Assembly: GCF_900112575.1 (NCBI RefSeq) | Contig: NZ_FOMH01000005.1 | Span: forward strand, 271,878 to 335,877 | Length of the DNA: 64,000 nucleotides | Origin: Flavobacterium phragmitis | GTDB lineage: Bacteria; Bacteroidota; Bacteroidia; Flavobacteriales; Flavobacteriaceae | Reading direction: 5' to 3' | Part shown: positions 1 to 9,504 of the stretch, one piece after another | Numbering within the stretch: position 1 is the stretch's first letter | How the letters are laid out: the number at the start of each line of letters is the position of its first letter | The notes under the pieces: model-generated | Told to the model about the DNA's origin: nothing | The model's input: only the letters and a program-made list of their open reading frames with translations | Databases searched by the model: none | Position numbers and translations under genes: made by a program

Positions 1-1461
1 AACATCTCAGCAGAACATTTTATCGGCATGAGTGGGTCGGGTTTTGCCATCGGACTTGCGATTGCTTCTTATGAATGGATGTCGGCTGCCACTTTAATTA
101 TTGTGGCAATGTTTATTTTACCGGTTTATCTTAAAAATAAGATATTTACCATGCCTCAGTTTCTCGCCAAAAGATACAGTGGCACCGTAAGTACAATTAT
201 GGCCATTATCTGGCTGTTGATTTACGTATTTGTGAATCTTACGTCTATCATTTATCTAGGTGCTTTGGCGATTTCTTCTATTGCTCCAATAAGTTTTCAG
301 TTTTGTGTTATTGGTTTGAGTTTGTTCTCTGTTATCGTAACTTTAGGAGGGATGAAAGTAATCGGATATACCGATATGTTTCAGGTTATCGTGTTAATTC
401 TGGGCGGATTAGTGACGACTTATTTGGCTTTGACCTTGCTTTCAGATCAGTTTGGTTTTGGGAAAGACATTTTAAAAGCACTGACCATTATTGCTGATGA
501 AGCACCGGGACATTTACATATGATCTTAGATGAATCCAATCCACATTACAATGAACTGCCAGGAATGTCGGTTTTAGTTGGAGGTATGTTAATCAATAAT
601 TTGGCGTATTGGGGATGCAATCAGTATATTGTTCAAAGAGCTTTAGGTGCCGATTTGAAGACTGCCAGAAAAGGAATCTTGTTTGCTGCTTTCTTAAAAT
701 TGTTGGTTCCAATTATTGCTGTTTTACCGGGTATTGCCATGTTTGTCATGCATGAAAACGGAATGTTTCAGCAGGAAATGGTGGATGCAGCTGGAGTTTT
801 AAAACCAGATCATGCCTATCCGACTTTAATGAATTTATTGCCTGCAGGATTAAAAGGTGTGGCTTTGGCTGCTTTAACGGCGGCAATTGTGGCTTCTTTG
901 GCAGGAAAAGCGAATAGTATCTCAACTATATTTTCTTTAGATATTTATAAAAAATACTTTAATTCTCAAGCATCAGAAAAGAAATTGGTGCGTACAGGAA
1001 GATGGTGCGTAGTAGTTTGCATGATCATCGCCGCTTTTGTAGCGCCAGCATTAAAATCATTAGATCAGGCTTATCAGTTTATTCAAGAATATGTGGGATT
1101 CTTTTCGCCTGGAGTTTTAGCGATTTTCTTGCTGGGAATGTTCTGGAAAAAAACAACGCCAACAGCTGGATTAGCAGGGGCGTTATTAACGGTTCCACTT
1201 GCCGCGATTTTAAAATTCCTGCCAATGTGGACAGAAGGAGCTTTCCCAGACTATCCTTTCTTAGATCGTATGACCATTGTTTTCTTTATCATTGTATTGA
1301 TAATGGTGGGAATTAGTTTAGCAAAACCAGTATCTGAAGAAGAGTCTGAAATTCATAAAATAGAAGTAGATAAATCGATGTTCAAAGTATCATCAGAGTT
1401 TATTGTTGGTTCTTTTATTATCAGCGGAATATTAGTGGCTTTGTATACTGTTTTCTGGTAA
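1..1461 (+). CDS. Sodium/solute symporter (SSS family), 5' end cut off by the window
   Basis: The reading frame is open from base 1 (N-I-S-A-E-H-F-I-G-M-S-G), so the ATG at 28 is internal and the true start lies outside the window; 486 residues are visible. The protein has about a dozen hydrophobic segments and the SSS-type opening 'ISAEHFIGMSGSGFAIGLA', followed by a membrane-spanning core ending in an aromatic-rich helix. SSS carriers bring sugars, sugar acids or similar solutes across the inner membrane with sodium. The next genes encode pectinases, an arabinofuranosidase and a fucosidase-type enzyme, so a plant cell-wall monosaccharide or uronate is the likely cargo; this is inferred from neighbours only. 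A repeat hairpin follows within 20 bases of the stop. Confidence 0.85.
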   Translation, partial: NISAEHFIGMSGSGFAIGLAIASYEWMSAATLIIVAMFILPVYLKNKIFTMPQFLAKRYSGTVSTIMAIIWLLIYVFVNLTSIIYLGALAISSIAPISFQFCVIGLSLFSVIVTLGGMKVIGYTDMFQVIVLILGGLVTTYLALTLLSDQFGFGKDILKALTIIADEAPGHLHMILDESNPHYNELPGMSVLVGGMLINNLAYWGCNQYIVQRALGADLKTARKGILFAAFLKLLVPIIAVLPGIAMFVMHENGMFQQEMVDAAGVLKPDHAYPTLMNLLPAGLKGVALAALTAAIVASLAGKANSISTIFSLDIYKKYFNSQASEKKLVRTGRWCVVVCMIIAAFVAPALKSLDQAYQFIQEYVGFFSPGVLAIFLLGMFWKKTTPTAGLAGALLTVPLAAILKFLPMWTEGAFPDYPFLDRMTIVFFIIVLIMVGISLAKPVSEEESEIHKIEVDKSMFKVSSEFIVGSFIISGILVALYTVFW

Positions 1462-1479
1462 ATTTTAAGTTATAAAATT

Positions 1480-1612
1480 GCCACAAAGACTCTAAGTCGC
1501 TAAGTTGAAAGTAAACCATATAAGTAATATAAGGTCAATCAAGACAAAACTTAAATTATCTTATATTACTTATATGGTTAAAAAAAACTTTGTGTCTTTG
1601 AGCCTTTGTAGC
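1480..1612. repeat. Nested inverted repeat between symporter and first GH28
   Basis: The outer arms are an imperfect copy of the GCCACAAAG..CTAAG word (starting 1480) and its reverse complement ending in GCCTTTGTAGC (1612). The inner arms are a perfect 20-bp inverted repeat: AACCATATAAGTAATATAAG at 1514-1533 and its complement at 1560-1579. RNA from either strand could fold into a long two-tier hairpin. It lies in the 5' leader of the GH28 gene. Confidence 0.85.
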
Positions 1613-1627
1613 ATAAAAAAAATAGAA

Positions 1628-3157
1628 ATGAAAAGAAATTTTGTAATTGCACTATTGGTATTTTGTATTTCCTTAACCGTTTCGGCGCAAAAGGTATTTG
1701 ATGTTAAAAAATACGGAGCTGTTGGGGATGGAAAAACGTTGAATACAAAAGCAATCCAAAAAGCAATTGACGCGGCCAATAAAAGTAAAGGAGGAAAAGT
1801 CGTTTTTTCTAAAGGAACCTTTCTGTCGGGTAGTATTATTTTAAAAAATGATGTCGAATTATTTTTTGAAGAAGGAGCTGTTTTGCTAGGAAGTACCAAT
1901 CCAGATGATTATCCAAAATACGAAGGAATCAGAGCTTTTATTATTGCCAATGAATCCAAAAATATAGCAGTAAACGGAAAAGGAATTATAGACGGACAGG
2001 GAAGAGAACTGGCATTGGCAATAGATTCTCTACATCATACAGGAGTTCGAATAGATCCAAAATACAATTACAGAAGAATGCGCCCTGAAGACGGAAGGGG
2101 AAAACTGATTTCGTTTGTAAAATGTGATTCAATCACCATGACGCAAATTACTTTGAAGAACAGTCCAGGCTGGACAATGTGTTTCAGAGCATGCAAAAAC
2201 ATTGTAATTGATTTTATGAAAGTGGAAAGCCGTGCGTATTGGAACAATGACGGAATTGACCTTGACGGCTGTGAAAATGCCCGAATTACAAATTGCAACG
2301 TAAACGCTGCAGATGACGGAATCTGTTTAAAATCGGAAATACCGGGATTACATAATAATAATATTTACATTGGAAATTGTACGATTAGATCAAGCGCCAA
2401 TGCGGTAAAATTTGGAACGGGTTCTTATGGCAGTTTCAAAAATGTAACAATCGAAAACATTAAAGTTTTTGATACATTCAGATCGGCGGTTGCCATTGAA
2501 TCTGTTGACGGAGCGGAGATCGAGAATATCAAAGTTTCGGATATTACGGCAGTAAATACTGGAAATGCAATCTTGATTCGTTTAGGTCATAGAAATGGAG
2601 ATAAACCAGGTTATATCAAAAATGTATCAGTTAAAAATGTAAAAGCACAGATTCCGTTTGGGCGTCCAGATATTGATTACGATATGCGTGGGCCAGAGGT
2701 TGATTATTTCCACAATCCGTTCCCGTCTTCTATTGCTGGAATTCCGGGACATTCAATAGAGAATGTGACTTTAGAAAACATTGAAATCGTTTATCCGGGA
2801 AGAGCTTCAAAAGGAATGGCGTATCATCCTTTAAGCCGATTGAAAGATGTAAAAGAAAATAGCAGCGGATATCCTGAATTTACCATGTTTGGCGAATTGC
2901 CTTCATGGGGATTTTACGTTCGTCACGTAAACGGAATCGAAATGAAAAACATAAAACTGATTTTAGATAAGGAAGATTTTCGCCCCGCTTTCGTCTTTGA
3001 CGATGTAAAAAATCTGAGCATGAAAGCCATTGATATTCCTTCGGACAAAATCAATCAAATTGTTTTTAAAGATGTTTCATCAAGTAATCTGGACAGTGAA
3101 TCTCTAAAAAGAAAAATCGAACCAGAGCAAAATAAATTTGAATTACCGGCTCATTAA
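1628..3157 (+). CDS. GH28 family glycoside hydrolase (polygalacturonase-like)
   Basis: This is a secreted pectinase-type enzyme of 509 residues, predicted to cleave alpha-linked galacturonic acid in homogalacturonan or rhamnogalacturonan. A signal peptide (residues 1-20, ending VSA-Q) is followed by the family opening 'FDVKKYGAVGDGKT', then right-handed beta-helix repeats. The catalytic region is visible as N206-N207-D208 in 'NNDGIDLDGC' and the Asp pair D229-D230 in 'ADDGICLKS'. The usual GHG motif is not obvious; 'FGTGSYG' sits in that region. An in-frame ATG at 1505 would add 41 residues running through the hairpin repeat, so I chose 1628, which starts the signal peptide. The signal peptide and leader resemble those of the next gene. 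Exact substrate is unknown. Confidence 0.88.
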   Translation: MKRNFVIALLVFCISLTVSAQKVFDVKKYGAVGDGKTLNTKAIQKAIDAANKSKGGKVVFSKGTFLSGSIILKNDVELFFEEGAVLLGSTNPDDYPKYEGIRAFIIANESKNIAVNGKGIIDGQGRELALAIDSLHHTGVRIDPKYNYRRMRPEDGRGKLISFVKCDSITMTQITLKNSPGWTMCFRACKNIVIDFMKVESRAYWNNDGIDLDGCENARITNCNVNAADDGICLKSEIPGLHNNNIYIGNCTIRSSANAVKFGTGSYGSFKNVTIENIKVFDTFRSAVAIESVDGAEIENIKVSDITAVNTGNAILIRLGHRNGDKPGYIKNVSVKNVKAQIPFGRPDIDYDMRGPEVDYFHNPFPSSIAGIPGHSIENVTLENIEIVYPGRASKGMAYHPLSRLKDVKENSSGYPEFTMFGELPSWGFYVRHVNGIEMKNIKLILDKEDFRPAFVFDDVKNLSMKAIDIPSDKINQIVFKDVSSSNLDSESLKRKIEPEQNKFELPAH

Positions 3158-3163
3158 GAATTG

Positions 3164-3343
3164 GCCACAAAGGCGCTAAGACGCAAAGTTTTTTATCAGA
3201 GATTGTAAAATTTTGTTTCACGCAGATCCGGCAGATTTTAGCAGATTTAATTTGATTGCTTTAAAAAAAATCTGCAGAATCTGCTCAAATCTTTTTAAAT
3301 CTGCGTGAGACAAAAAAACTTAGTGCCTTTGAGCCTTCGTGAC
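3164..3343. repeat. Nested inverted repeat between the two GH28 genes
   Basis: The outer pair is the GCCACAAAGGCGCTAAGACG word (3164 onward) and its imperfect complement TGCCTTTGAGCCTTCGTGAC (ending 3343). The inner pair is the CACGCAGAT..GCAGATTT word (about 3217-3250) and its complement ending ATCTGCGTGAGA (3310). Both word families recur elsewhere in the window. Confidence 0.85.
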
Positions 3344-3361
3344 ATAAAAAAAATTAAAAAC

Positions 3362-4801
3362 ATGAAAAAGAAATCTATAATCGCGCTACTTATTTTTTGT
3401 ATTTCCCTGACTGCTGCTGCACAAAAGGTTTACGACATTAAAAAATACGGAGCAAAAGGAGACGGTAAAACCAATGACGCTGCAGCCATTCAGAAAGCAA
3501 TTGATGCTTGCAGTAAGACAGGAGGAAGAGTTTTAATTCCAGCACCGTTTACCTTTTTGGCCGGGCCAATTGATGTAAAATCAAAAGTAGATTTGCATAT
3601 CGAAGCTGGTGCTAAATTATTAGCAAGTCCTGACGAAAAGCTGTATACCAAAAGTGCTTTCAGAACCAATCCGGGAGAAGGAACAATTTGGATTGGAGGA
3701 GAAAATATAGAAGATTTTACCATTAGCGGAAGCGGGAAAATAGATGGAAACGGAATTTCTTTTATGGGAGCAGAAGAGGAAGATGCTTATGTCTTAAAGC
3801 CGTTTAATGTATTAGATCCAAGACCTCACGTATTGACAATCATTGGCGGAAAAAATATTAGAATCAAAGATGTTCATATCGGAAATTCGGCGTATTGGAC
3901 AGTACATTTGGTTGGTTGTAATGATGTTGTCATCAGTGGTATTACATTATTGAACAGCTTGAAAGTCCGCAACAGTGATGGAATTGATTTGGATCATTCT
4001 AAAAATGTGAGAATCAGTGACTGTTATATCGAAAGTGGAGACGATTGCATCTGTCTGAAAAACAGAAGGGAGTTTGAAGAATTTGGAGCCTGCGAAAATA
4101 TTACCGTAACCAATTGTACCATGACCAGCAGCAGTTGTGCCATTAAAATTGGTTCAGAAAATATGGATGCTATCAGACAGGTCGTTTTTAATAATTGTAT
4201 TATTAAAAACAGCAATCGCGCATTAGGAATTCAAAATCGTGATGAAGGAACGGTAAGCGATGTTATTTTCTCTAATATCATTATCGAAAGTAAATTAAAC
4301 ACCGATACTTGGTGGGGAAAAGCAGAACCGATTTATGTAACGGCTTTCAGCAGAGCCAAAGCGAATCATAAAGATGCAAACTGGCGTTTTCCAAAAGGCG
4401 CAACAGAAGGAAAAGTGGGAGAGATTAAGAATATTTATTTTACTAATATTCAATGCACAGGAGAAAACGGTGTTTTTGTAAGCGGCGAATCAAAAGATAA
4501 AATCAAGAATATTGTTTTTGAAAACGTGAGTGTTTTTATGGACAAAACAACTTCTTTTCCTGGTGGATTATACGACAGACGACCAGCAAATGTTGAAGGT
4601 TTTGTAAAAGGAAGCACTTCTGGATTTTATTTTGATACTGCCGAAAGCATAAAAGTTCAGAATTGCACAGTACAATGGGGAAAAAACAAACCAGAATACT
4701 TTAAATATGCAGTGGAAAGTAAAAATGTAGATGTTTTAAAAGTAGTCAATTTAGATGGAGAAGCGGCTTTTCCAAATAAGTATGAGGCCGTTAAGAAGTA
4801 A
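3362..4801 (+). CDS. GH28 family glycoside hydrolase (exo-polygalacturonase / rhamnogalacturonase-like)
   Basis: This 479-residue secreted beta-helix enzyme is predicted to act on pectin. The signal peptide (1-20, ending AAA-Q) and first 40 residues closely resemble the preceding GH28 protein. Catalytic motifs are N204-S205-D206 in 'RNSDGIDLDHS', the Asp pair D227-D228 in 'SGDDCICLK', and 'SSCAIKIGSE' (about 257-266), a form common in exo-acting and rhamnogalacturonan-type GH28 members. An upstream in-frame ATG at 3305 lies inside the hairpin repeat, so 3362 is preferred. It probably arose with its neighbour by tandem duplication followed by divergence of substrate. It lies between the first GH28 and the GH51 gene on the same strand. 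Confidence 0.88.
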   Translation: MKKKSIIALLIFCISLTAAAQKVYDIKKYGAKGDGKTNDAAAIQKAIDACSKTGGRVLIPAPFTFLAGPIDVKSKVDLHIEAGAKLLASPDEKLYTKSAFRTNPGEGTIWIGGENIEDFTISGSGKIDGNGISFMGAEEEDAYVLKPFNVLDPRPHVLTIIGGKNIRIKDVHIGNSAYWTVHLVGCNDVVISGITLLNSLKVRNSDGIDLDHSKNVRISDCYIESGDDCICLKNRREFEEFGACENITVTNCTMTSSSCAIKIGSENMDAIRQVVFNNCIIKNSNRALGIQNRDEGTVSDVIFSNIIIESKLNTDTWWGKAEPIYVTAFSRAKANHKDANWRFPKGATEGKVGEIKNIYFTNIQCTGENGVFVSGESKDKIKNIVFENVSVFMDKTTSFPGGLYDRRPANVEGFVKGSTSGFYFDTAESIKVQNCTVQWGKNKPEYFKYAVESKNVDVLKVVNLDGEAAFPNKYEAVKK

Positions 4802-4928
4802 TTTATTCTTGTATAAGTTTTACAAGTGTAAAAGTCACAATAAATCTTTATAGCGTGATACTTTATAATAGGCTTAAAAAAGATTAATTAATATATTGCA
4901 AGTATATTCTCACTATAAAAATAATACA

Positions 4929-6908
4929 ATGAAAAGAAATTTAATTTCAACATTATTCGTAGGAGGTTTGTTGTTAAGCAGTATTTATGGAAATGCTCAA
5001 AAAGCAACTTTAGAAGTTGATGCTTCCAAAACAATAACTAAAATTCAGCCAACCATGTTCGGTTTGTTTTTTGAAGACATCAATTTTGCAGCAGATGGTG
5101 GGCTTTACGCGGAAATGATTAAAAACAGATCTTTTGAATTTGAAAAGCCTTTAATGGGATGGGAACAGCCTAATACCAAAAGATCGTCTTTAAACAAAGA
5201 ATCTGGTAGCGCACTGCCCATTAACATAGCGGCAAATAATACTAATTTTTGCAGGGTTGAAATTAATAATGATAAAGGTTATGCTTTAATAAATGAAGGT
5301 TTCAGAGGAATGGGAGTGAAGAAAGATGCGAAATACAATCTTTCATTAAAAGCTGCCAATCATAACGGAGCGATTAAAAAGATTATCTTCCAGCTGATTA
5401 ATAAAGATCAAAAAGTACTGGGAGAAACCAGTATAGTTCCAAAATCAGACGATTGGACGAATTATACAGCACAATTTACGACAACTGAAACTGAGGCAAA
5501 AGCGAAGCTGAAAATCACTTTTGAAGGAACAGGAACGATTGATTTGGATATGATTTCGTTGTTTCCAGAAGATACTTGGAAAAACAGAAAGAATGGACTT
5601 CGTAAAGATCTTGTACAGCTTTTATACGATGTGAAACCAGGATTTTTGCGTTTTCCGGGAGGTTGTATTGTAGAAGGAAGAACGCTGTCTGATCGTTACC
5701 AATGGAAAAAATCGATTGGAAATGTGGAGGATAGAAAAACCATGATGAACAGATGGAATGTTGAATTCAACCATAAATTAACACCAGATTATTTTCAAAG
5801 TTTCGGTTTAGGATTTTTTGAATATTTCCAGCTTTCGGAAGATATTGGAGCAGAACCGCTTCCAATTTTGAGCTGTGGAATGGCATGTCAATACAATACA
5901 GGAGAATTAGCTTTAATGAGCGAATTAGATCCGTATGTACAAGATGCTTTAGATTTAATTGAATTTGCCAATGGAGCCGTTACGACAACTTGGGGTAAAA
6001 TCCGTTCGGATATGGGACACCCAAAGTCGTTTAATTTAAAATATATTGGAGTAGGAAACGAACAATGGGGAACAGATTATATCGAGAGATATAAAGTTTT
6101 TGAAAAAGCGATCAAGGCAAAATATCCAGATATCATTATAGTTTCTGGAAGTGGTCCTTCGCCAGATGGTGAGCATTTCGACTATGCAATGAAAGAGCTT
6201 AAGAAGCTTAATGCAGAATTGGTTGATGAACATTATTATCAAAGCCCGCAGTGGTTTAGAGAGAATGCTGGACGTTACGATAATTATGACCGAAAAGGAC
6301 CAAAGATATTTGCAGGAGAATATGCAGCGCAGAGTGTTTCAGGAGCAAACCCAAATAATAGAAACAATTGGGAATGTGCTTTCTCTGAAGCCGCTTTTAT
6401 GACAGGATTGGAAAGAAATGCAGCAGTAGTTCATTTAACTTCTTATGCGCCTTTGATGGCTCACGAAGATGCTTGGCAATGGACACCAGATATGATTTGG
6501 TTCAATAATCTGCAATCTTATGGTTCTGCAAACTACTATGTGCAGCAGTTATTCTCAACCAATAAAGGAACAGATTTGTTGAATATTACGCAGGATGGTA
6601 AAGCTTTAATTGGTCAGAATAATTTATATGCATCGGCAGTAAAAGATGCCAACAGTAAAGAAATTATTGTGAAACTGGTGAATACAGCAGCAACAACATC
6701 AGAAGTGAGTATTGATTTGAAAGGAGCAAAATTGGGATCAAAAGGAAGTTTGATCAGATTGGCAAGCGCCAATTTACAAGATGAAAACACGTTTGCAGAT
6801 CCTAAAAAAATTACCCCAAAACAAAGTGAATATAAAGTAACAAAAGGAAAACAGCAATTGAGTCTTCCTGCTTATTCTATAACTGTTTTGAAATTGAAAA
6901 CGATATAA
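4929..6908 (+). CDS. GH51 alpha-L-arabinofuranosidase
   Basis: The 659-residue secreted protein removes alpha-L-arabinofuranosyl units from arabinan or arabinoxylan. A signal peptide (1-24, ending GNAQ) precedes an N-terminal strand and a carbohydrate-binding-like beta-sandwich (roughly residues 85-215, 'GYALINEGFRGMGV'). The catalytic barrel follows. The acid/base is E378 in 'GVGNEQWG' and the nucleophile E464 in 'FAGEYAAQS', as usual for GH51. A C-terminal beta domain completes the fold. The in-frame ATG at 4896 is less likely than 4929, where the signal peptide starts. It fits with the adjoining pectinases, because arabinan decorates rhamnogalacturonan I. Confidence 0.92.
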   Translation: MKRNLISTLFVGGLLLSSIYGNAQKATLEVDASKTITKIQPTMFGLFFEDINFAADGGLYAEMIKNRSFEFEKPLMGWEQPNTKRSSLNKESGSALPINIAANNTNFCRVEINNDKGYALINEGFRGMGVKKDAKYNLSLKAANHNGAIKKIIFQLINKDQKVLGETSIVPKSDDWTNYTAQFTTTETEAKAKLKITFEGTGTIDLDMISLFPEDTWKNRKNGLRKDLVQLLYDVKPGFLRFPGGCIVEGRTLSDRYQWKKSIGNVEDRKTMMNRWNVEFNHKLTPDYFQSFGLGFFEYFQLSEDIGAEPLPILSCGMACQYNTGELALMSELDPYVQDALDLIEFANGAVTTTWGKIRSDMGHPKSFNLKYIGVGNEQWGTDYIERYKVFEKAIKAKYPDIIIVSGSGPSPDGEHFDYAMKELKKLNAELVDEHYYQSPQWFRENAGRYDNYDRKGPKIFAGEYAAQSVSGANPNNRNNWECAFSEAAFMTGLERNAAVVHLTSYAPLMAHEDAWQWTPDMIWFNNLQSYGSANYYVQQLFSTNKGTDLLNITQDGKALIGQNNLYASAVKDANSKEIIVKLVNTAATTSEVSIDLKGAKLGSKGSLIRLASANLQDENTFADPKKITPKQSEYKVTKGKQQLSLPAYSITVLKLKTI

Positions 6909-7032
6909 AATTAATATTCATACGAAAGGAGGATTGAAATAAATTTTTTTATTCTTATTTAGTAAACCTGACAGGTTTATAAAAATATAAATTGGCTCCT
7001 TTAATTCATATGATCATTTAAAAATAAAATAT

Positions 7033-9504
7033 ATGCCATATCATTTTTCTCAAAAAAGCCTTTTATTATTGTTCGTGCTGACAGGATTTTCTGTTTTTGC
7101 GCAAAAAGATTTAAAACTGCAATACCAACAGCCTGCTGTCGAATGGACAGAAGCTTTGCCAGTAGGGAATGGTACACTTGGCGCAATGGTTTTTGGAAGA
7201 GTGGATTCCGAATTAATTCAGCTGAATGAAGCTACTTTGTGGAGTGGCGGACCAGTACAGAAAAATGTAAATCCAGATGCTTTTAAGAATCTAGCCTTAA
7301 TTAGAGAAGCGTTGACGAATGAGGATTTTGAAAAAGCCTATGTTTTAACTAAAAACATGCAAGGACCTTACAGCGAAAGTTTTATGCCGTTGGGAGATCT
7401 TATTTTAAAACAAGATTTTGGTGGACTTCAACCCGATTCTTATCATAGAAGCCTTGATTTGCAGACAGGTTTAGCATCAACAAATTTTAAAATTGGTGGC
7501 GTAAATTATAAAAGGGAAATCTTTGCTTCGGCTCCAGCACAATGTATTGTCATTAAACTTTCGACAGATCAATTAAAGAAACTTTCTGTGACACTGGATG
7601 CTTCAAGTCTTTTGAAAAATGAAAGAACCATACAGAATCAATCTTTGGTTTTAAAAGGAAAAGCGCCATCACATGCAGATCCAAATTATATTGATTATAA
7701 CAAAGAACCAATCATTTATGAAGATCCATCAGGATGCAGAGGAATGCGTTTCGAATTGATTGTTAAACCAGTAATAAAAGACGGAGAAATAAGTTCAGAG
7801 GGAAATAAATTAGTGATTAAAAATGCCTCGGAGATTTTACTTTTTGTTTCGGCTGCGACAAGTTTCAACGGATTTGATAAATGCCCTGACAGCGAAGGCA
7901 AAGACGAACATCAATTTGCCGAAGCTCCGATTAAAAAGGCAATTGCGAAAAAATACGATAGTTTGTTAAAAGAGCATATTGCCGATTTTCAAAAACTCTT
8001 CAATAGAGTTTCCTTAAAATTGAATGAAAAAGAAACCAATAAATCGAATCTGTCAACAGATATAAGACTGGAAGAATACGCTAAAGGAGAAAAAGATGCC
8101 GGATTGGAAGCTTTGTTTTTTCAGTTCGGACGTTACCTGCTGATTTCTTCTTCTCGTACACACAATGCGCCAGCAAACTTACAAGGAATTTGGAATAATA
8201 AACTTCGTGCACCTTGGAGCAGTAATTATACGACAAATATTAATTTACAGATGAATTACTGGCCAGTAGAATCGGGAAGTTTATCGGAGTTGTTTTTTCC
8301 GCTTGACGAATACATTAAAAATGCTTCTGTAACAGGAACAGAAACAGCCAAAAGTTATTATCATGCCAACGGCTGGGTTTTGCATCATAACTCTGATATC
8401 TGGGCTATGACGAATCCTGTAGGTGATTTTGGAAAAGGAGATCCTATGTGGGCAAACTGGTATATGGGAGCCAACTGGATGAGCAGGCATTTATGGGAAC
8501 ATTACGAATATACAGGTGATGTTGCCTATCTGAAAAAAGTATATCCAATTATAAAGGGTGCTGCAGAATTTAGTTTAGACTGGCTTCAGAAAGACAAAAA
8601 CGGTCATTTGGTTACTATGCCTTCAACTTCGCCAGAAAATATGTTTTATTACGATGGCAAAAAGAAAGGTGTTGTAACAACGGCTTCTACAATGGATATT
8701 GGAATCATAAAAGATTTATTTGAAAATACAGCCGAAGCTTCTAAAATTTTAAATACTGATTCAGATTTCAGAGAAAAAGTAAATAAAGCAGCAGGCGAAT
8801 TGTTGCCTTTTCAAATTGGAGCAAAAGGACAATTGTTAGAATGGTATAAAGATTTTGAAGAAGAAGATCCGCATCATAGACATACTTCGCATCTGTATGC
8901 TTTGCATCCTGCTAATTTAATTTCGCCATTAAAAACACCTGAATTAGCTGCAGCCGCAAAGAAAACCTTAGAACTGCGCGGCGACGATGGAACAGGCTGG
9001 AGTTTAGCTTGGAAAGTAAATATGTGGGCAAGACTTTTGGATGGAAATCATGCCTATCAGTTATTCAAAAATCAATTGAGATTGACAAAAGATAACGATC
9101 CTAAATACAAACGACACGGAGGTTGTTACCCAAATTTGTTTGATGCGCATCCGCCATTTCAGATTGATGGAAATTTTGCAGGAACTGCCGGTGTAATCGA
9201 AATGCTGATGCAGAGTCAGAATAAAGAAATTCATCTGCTTCCAGCGCTTCCAGATGCTTGGACAGACGGAGAAATTAAAGGCATTACTGCAAAAGGAAAT
9301 TTCAAAGTAGATATAAAATGGAATGCTGGTCAATTGACTCAGGCAAAAATTGTTTCTCAAAATGGAGGAGTTTGTTCTATAAGATCTGCTGAACCATTTA
9401 TAATTGAAAAATTGAACATTAAAAGCGAGAAATCATCTATTGGTTACACAGCAAAATTTGACACTAAAAAAGGAATGTCTTATAGTGTTGTGCCTACGAA
9501 ATAG
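7033..9504 (+). CDS. GH95 family enzyme (alpha-L-fucosidase / alpha-L-galactosidase type)
   Basis: This 823-residue exported enzyme begins with a signal peptide (about 1-23, ending VFAQ) and the GH95 opening 'PAVEWTEALPVGNGTLGAMV' and 'NEATLWSGGP'. The catalytic (alpha/alpha)6 barrel carries 'TNINLQMNYWP', with the paired Asn residues, 'STSPENMF' with the conserved Glu, and 'DGTGWSLAWK' with the conserved Asp. Family members release alpha-1,2-linked L-fucose, and some release L-galactose. In this pectin-side-chain neighbourhood xyloglucan, RG-I or RG-II fucose is plausible. Its last 11 bases overlap the convergent TPR gene. Fucose versus galactose cannot be decided by eye. Confidence 0.9.
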   Translation: MPYHFSQKSLLLLFVLTGFSVFAQKDLKLQYQQPAVEWTEALPVGNGTLGAMVFGRVDSELIQLNEATLWSGGPVQKNVNPDAFKNLALIREALTNEDFEKAYVLTKNMQGPYSESFMPLGDLILKQDFGGLQPDSYHRSLDLQTGLASTNFKIGGVNYKREIFASAPAQCIVIKLSTDQLKKLSVTLDASSLLKNERTIQNQSLVLKGKAPSHADPNYIDYNKEPIIYEDPSGCRGMRFELIVKPVIKDGEISSEGNKLVIKNASEILLFVSAATSFNGFDKCPDSEGKDEHQFAEAPIKKAIAKKYDSLLKEHIADFQKLFNRVSLKLNEKETNKSNLSTDIRLEEYAKGEKDAGLEALFFQFGRYLLISSSRTHNAPANLQGIWNNKLRAPWSSNYTTNINLQMNYWPVESGSLSELFFPLDEYIKNASVTGTETAKSYYHANGWVLHHNSDIWAMTNPVGDFGKGDPMWANWYMGANWMSRHLWEHYEYTGDVAYLKKVYPIIKGAAEFSLDWLQKDKNGHLVTMPSTSPENMFYYDGKKKGVVTTASTMDIGIIKDLFENTAEASKILNTDSDFREKVNKAAGELLPFQIGAKGQLLEWYKDFEEEDPHHRHTSHLYALHPANLISPLKTPELAAAAKKTLELRGDDGTGWSLAWKVNMWARLLDGNHAYQLFKNQLRLTKDNDPKYKRHGGCYPNLFDAHPPFQIDGNFAGTAGVIEMLMQSQNKEIHLLPALPDAWTDGEIKGITAKGNFKVDIKWNAGQLTQAKIVSQNGGVCSIRSAEPFIIEKLNIKSEKSSIGYTAKFDTKKGMSYSVVPTK

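Noticed and set aside
1505..1627. N-terminal extension of the first GH28 from the ATG at 1505
   Set aside because: The extra 41 residues translate the hairpin repeat and would hide the signal peptide that begins at 1628.
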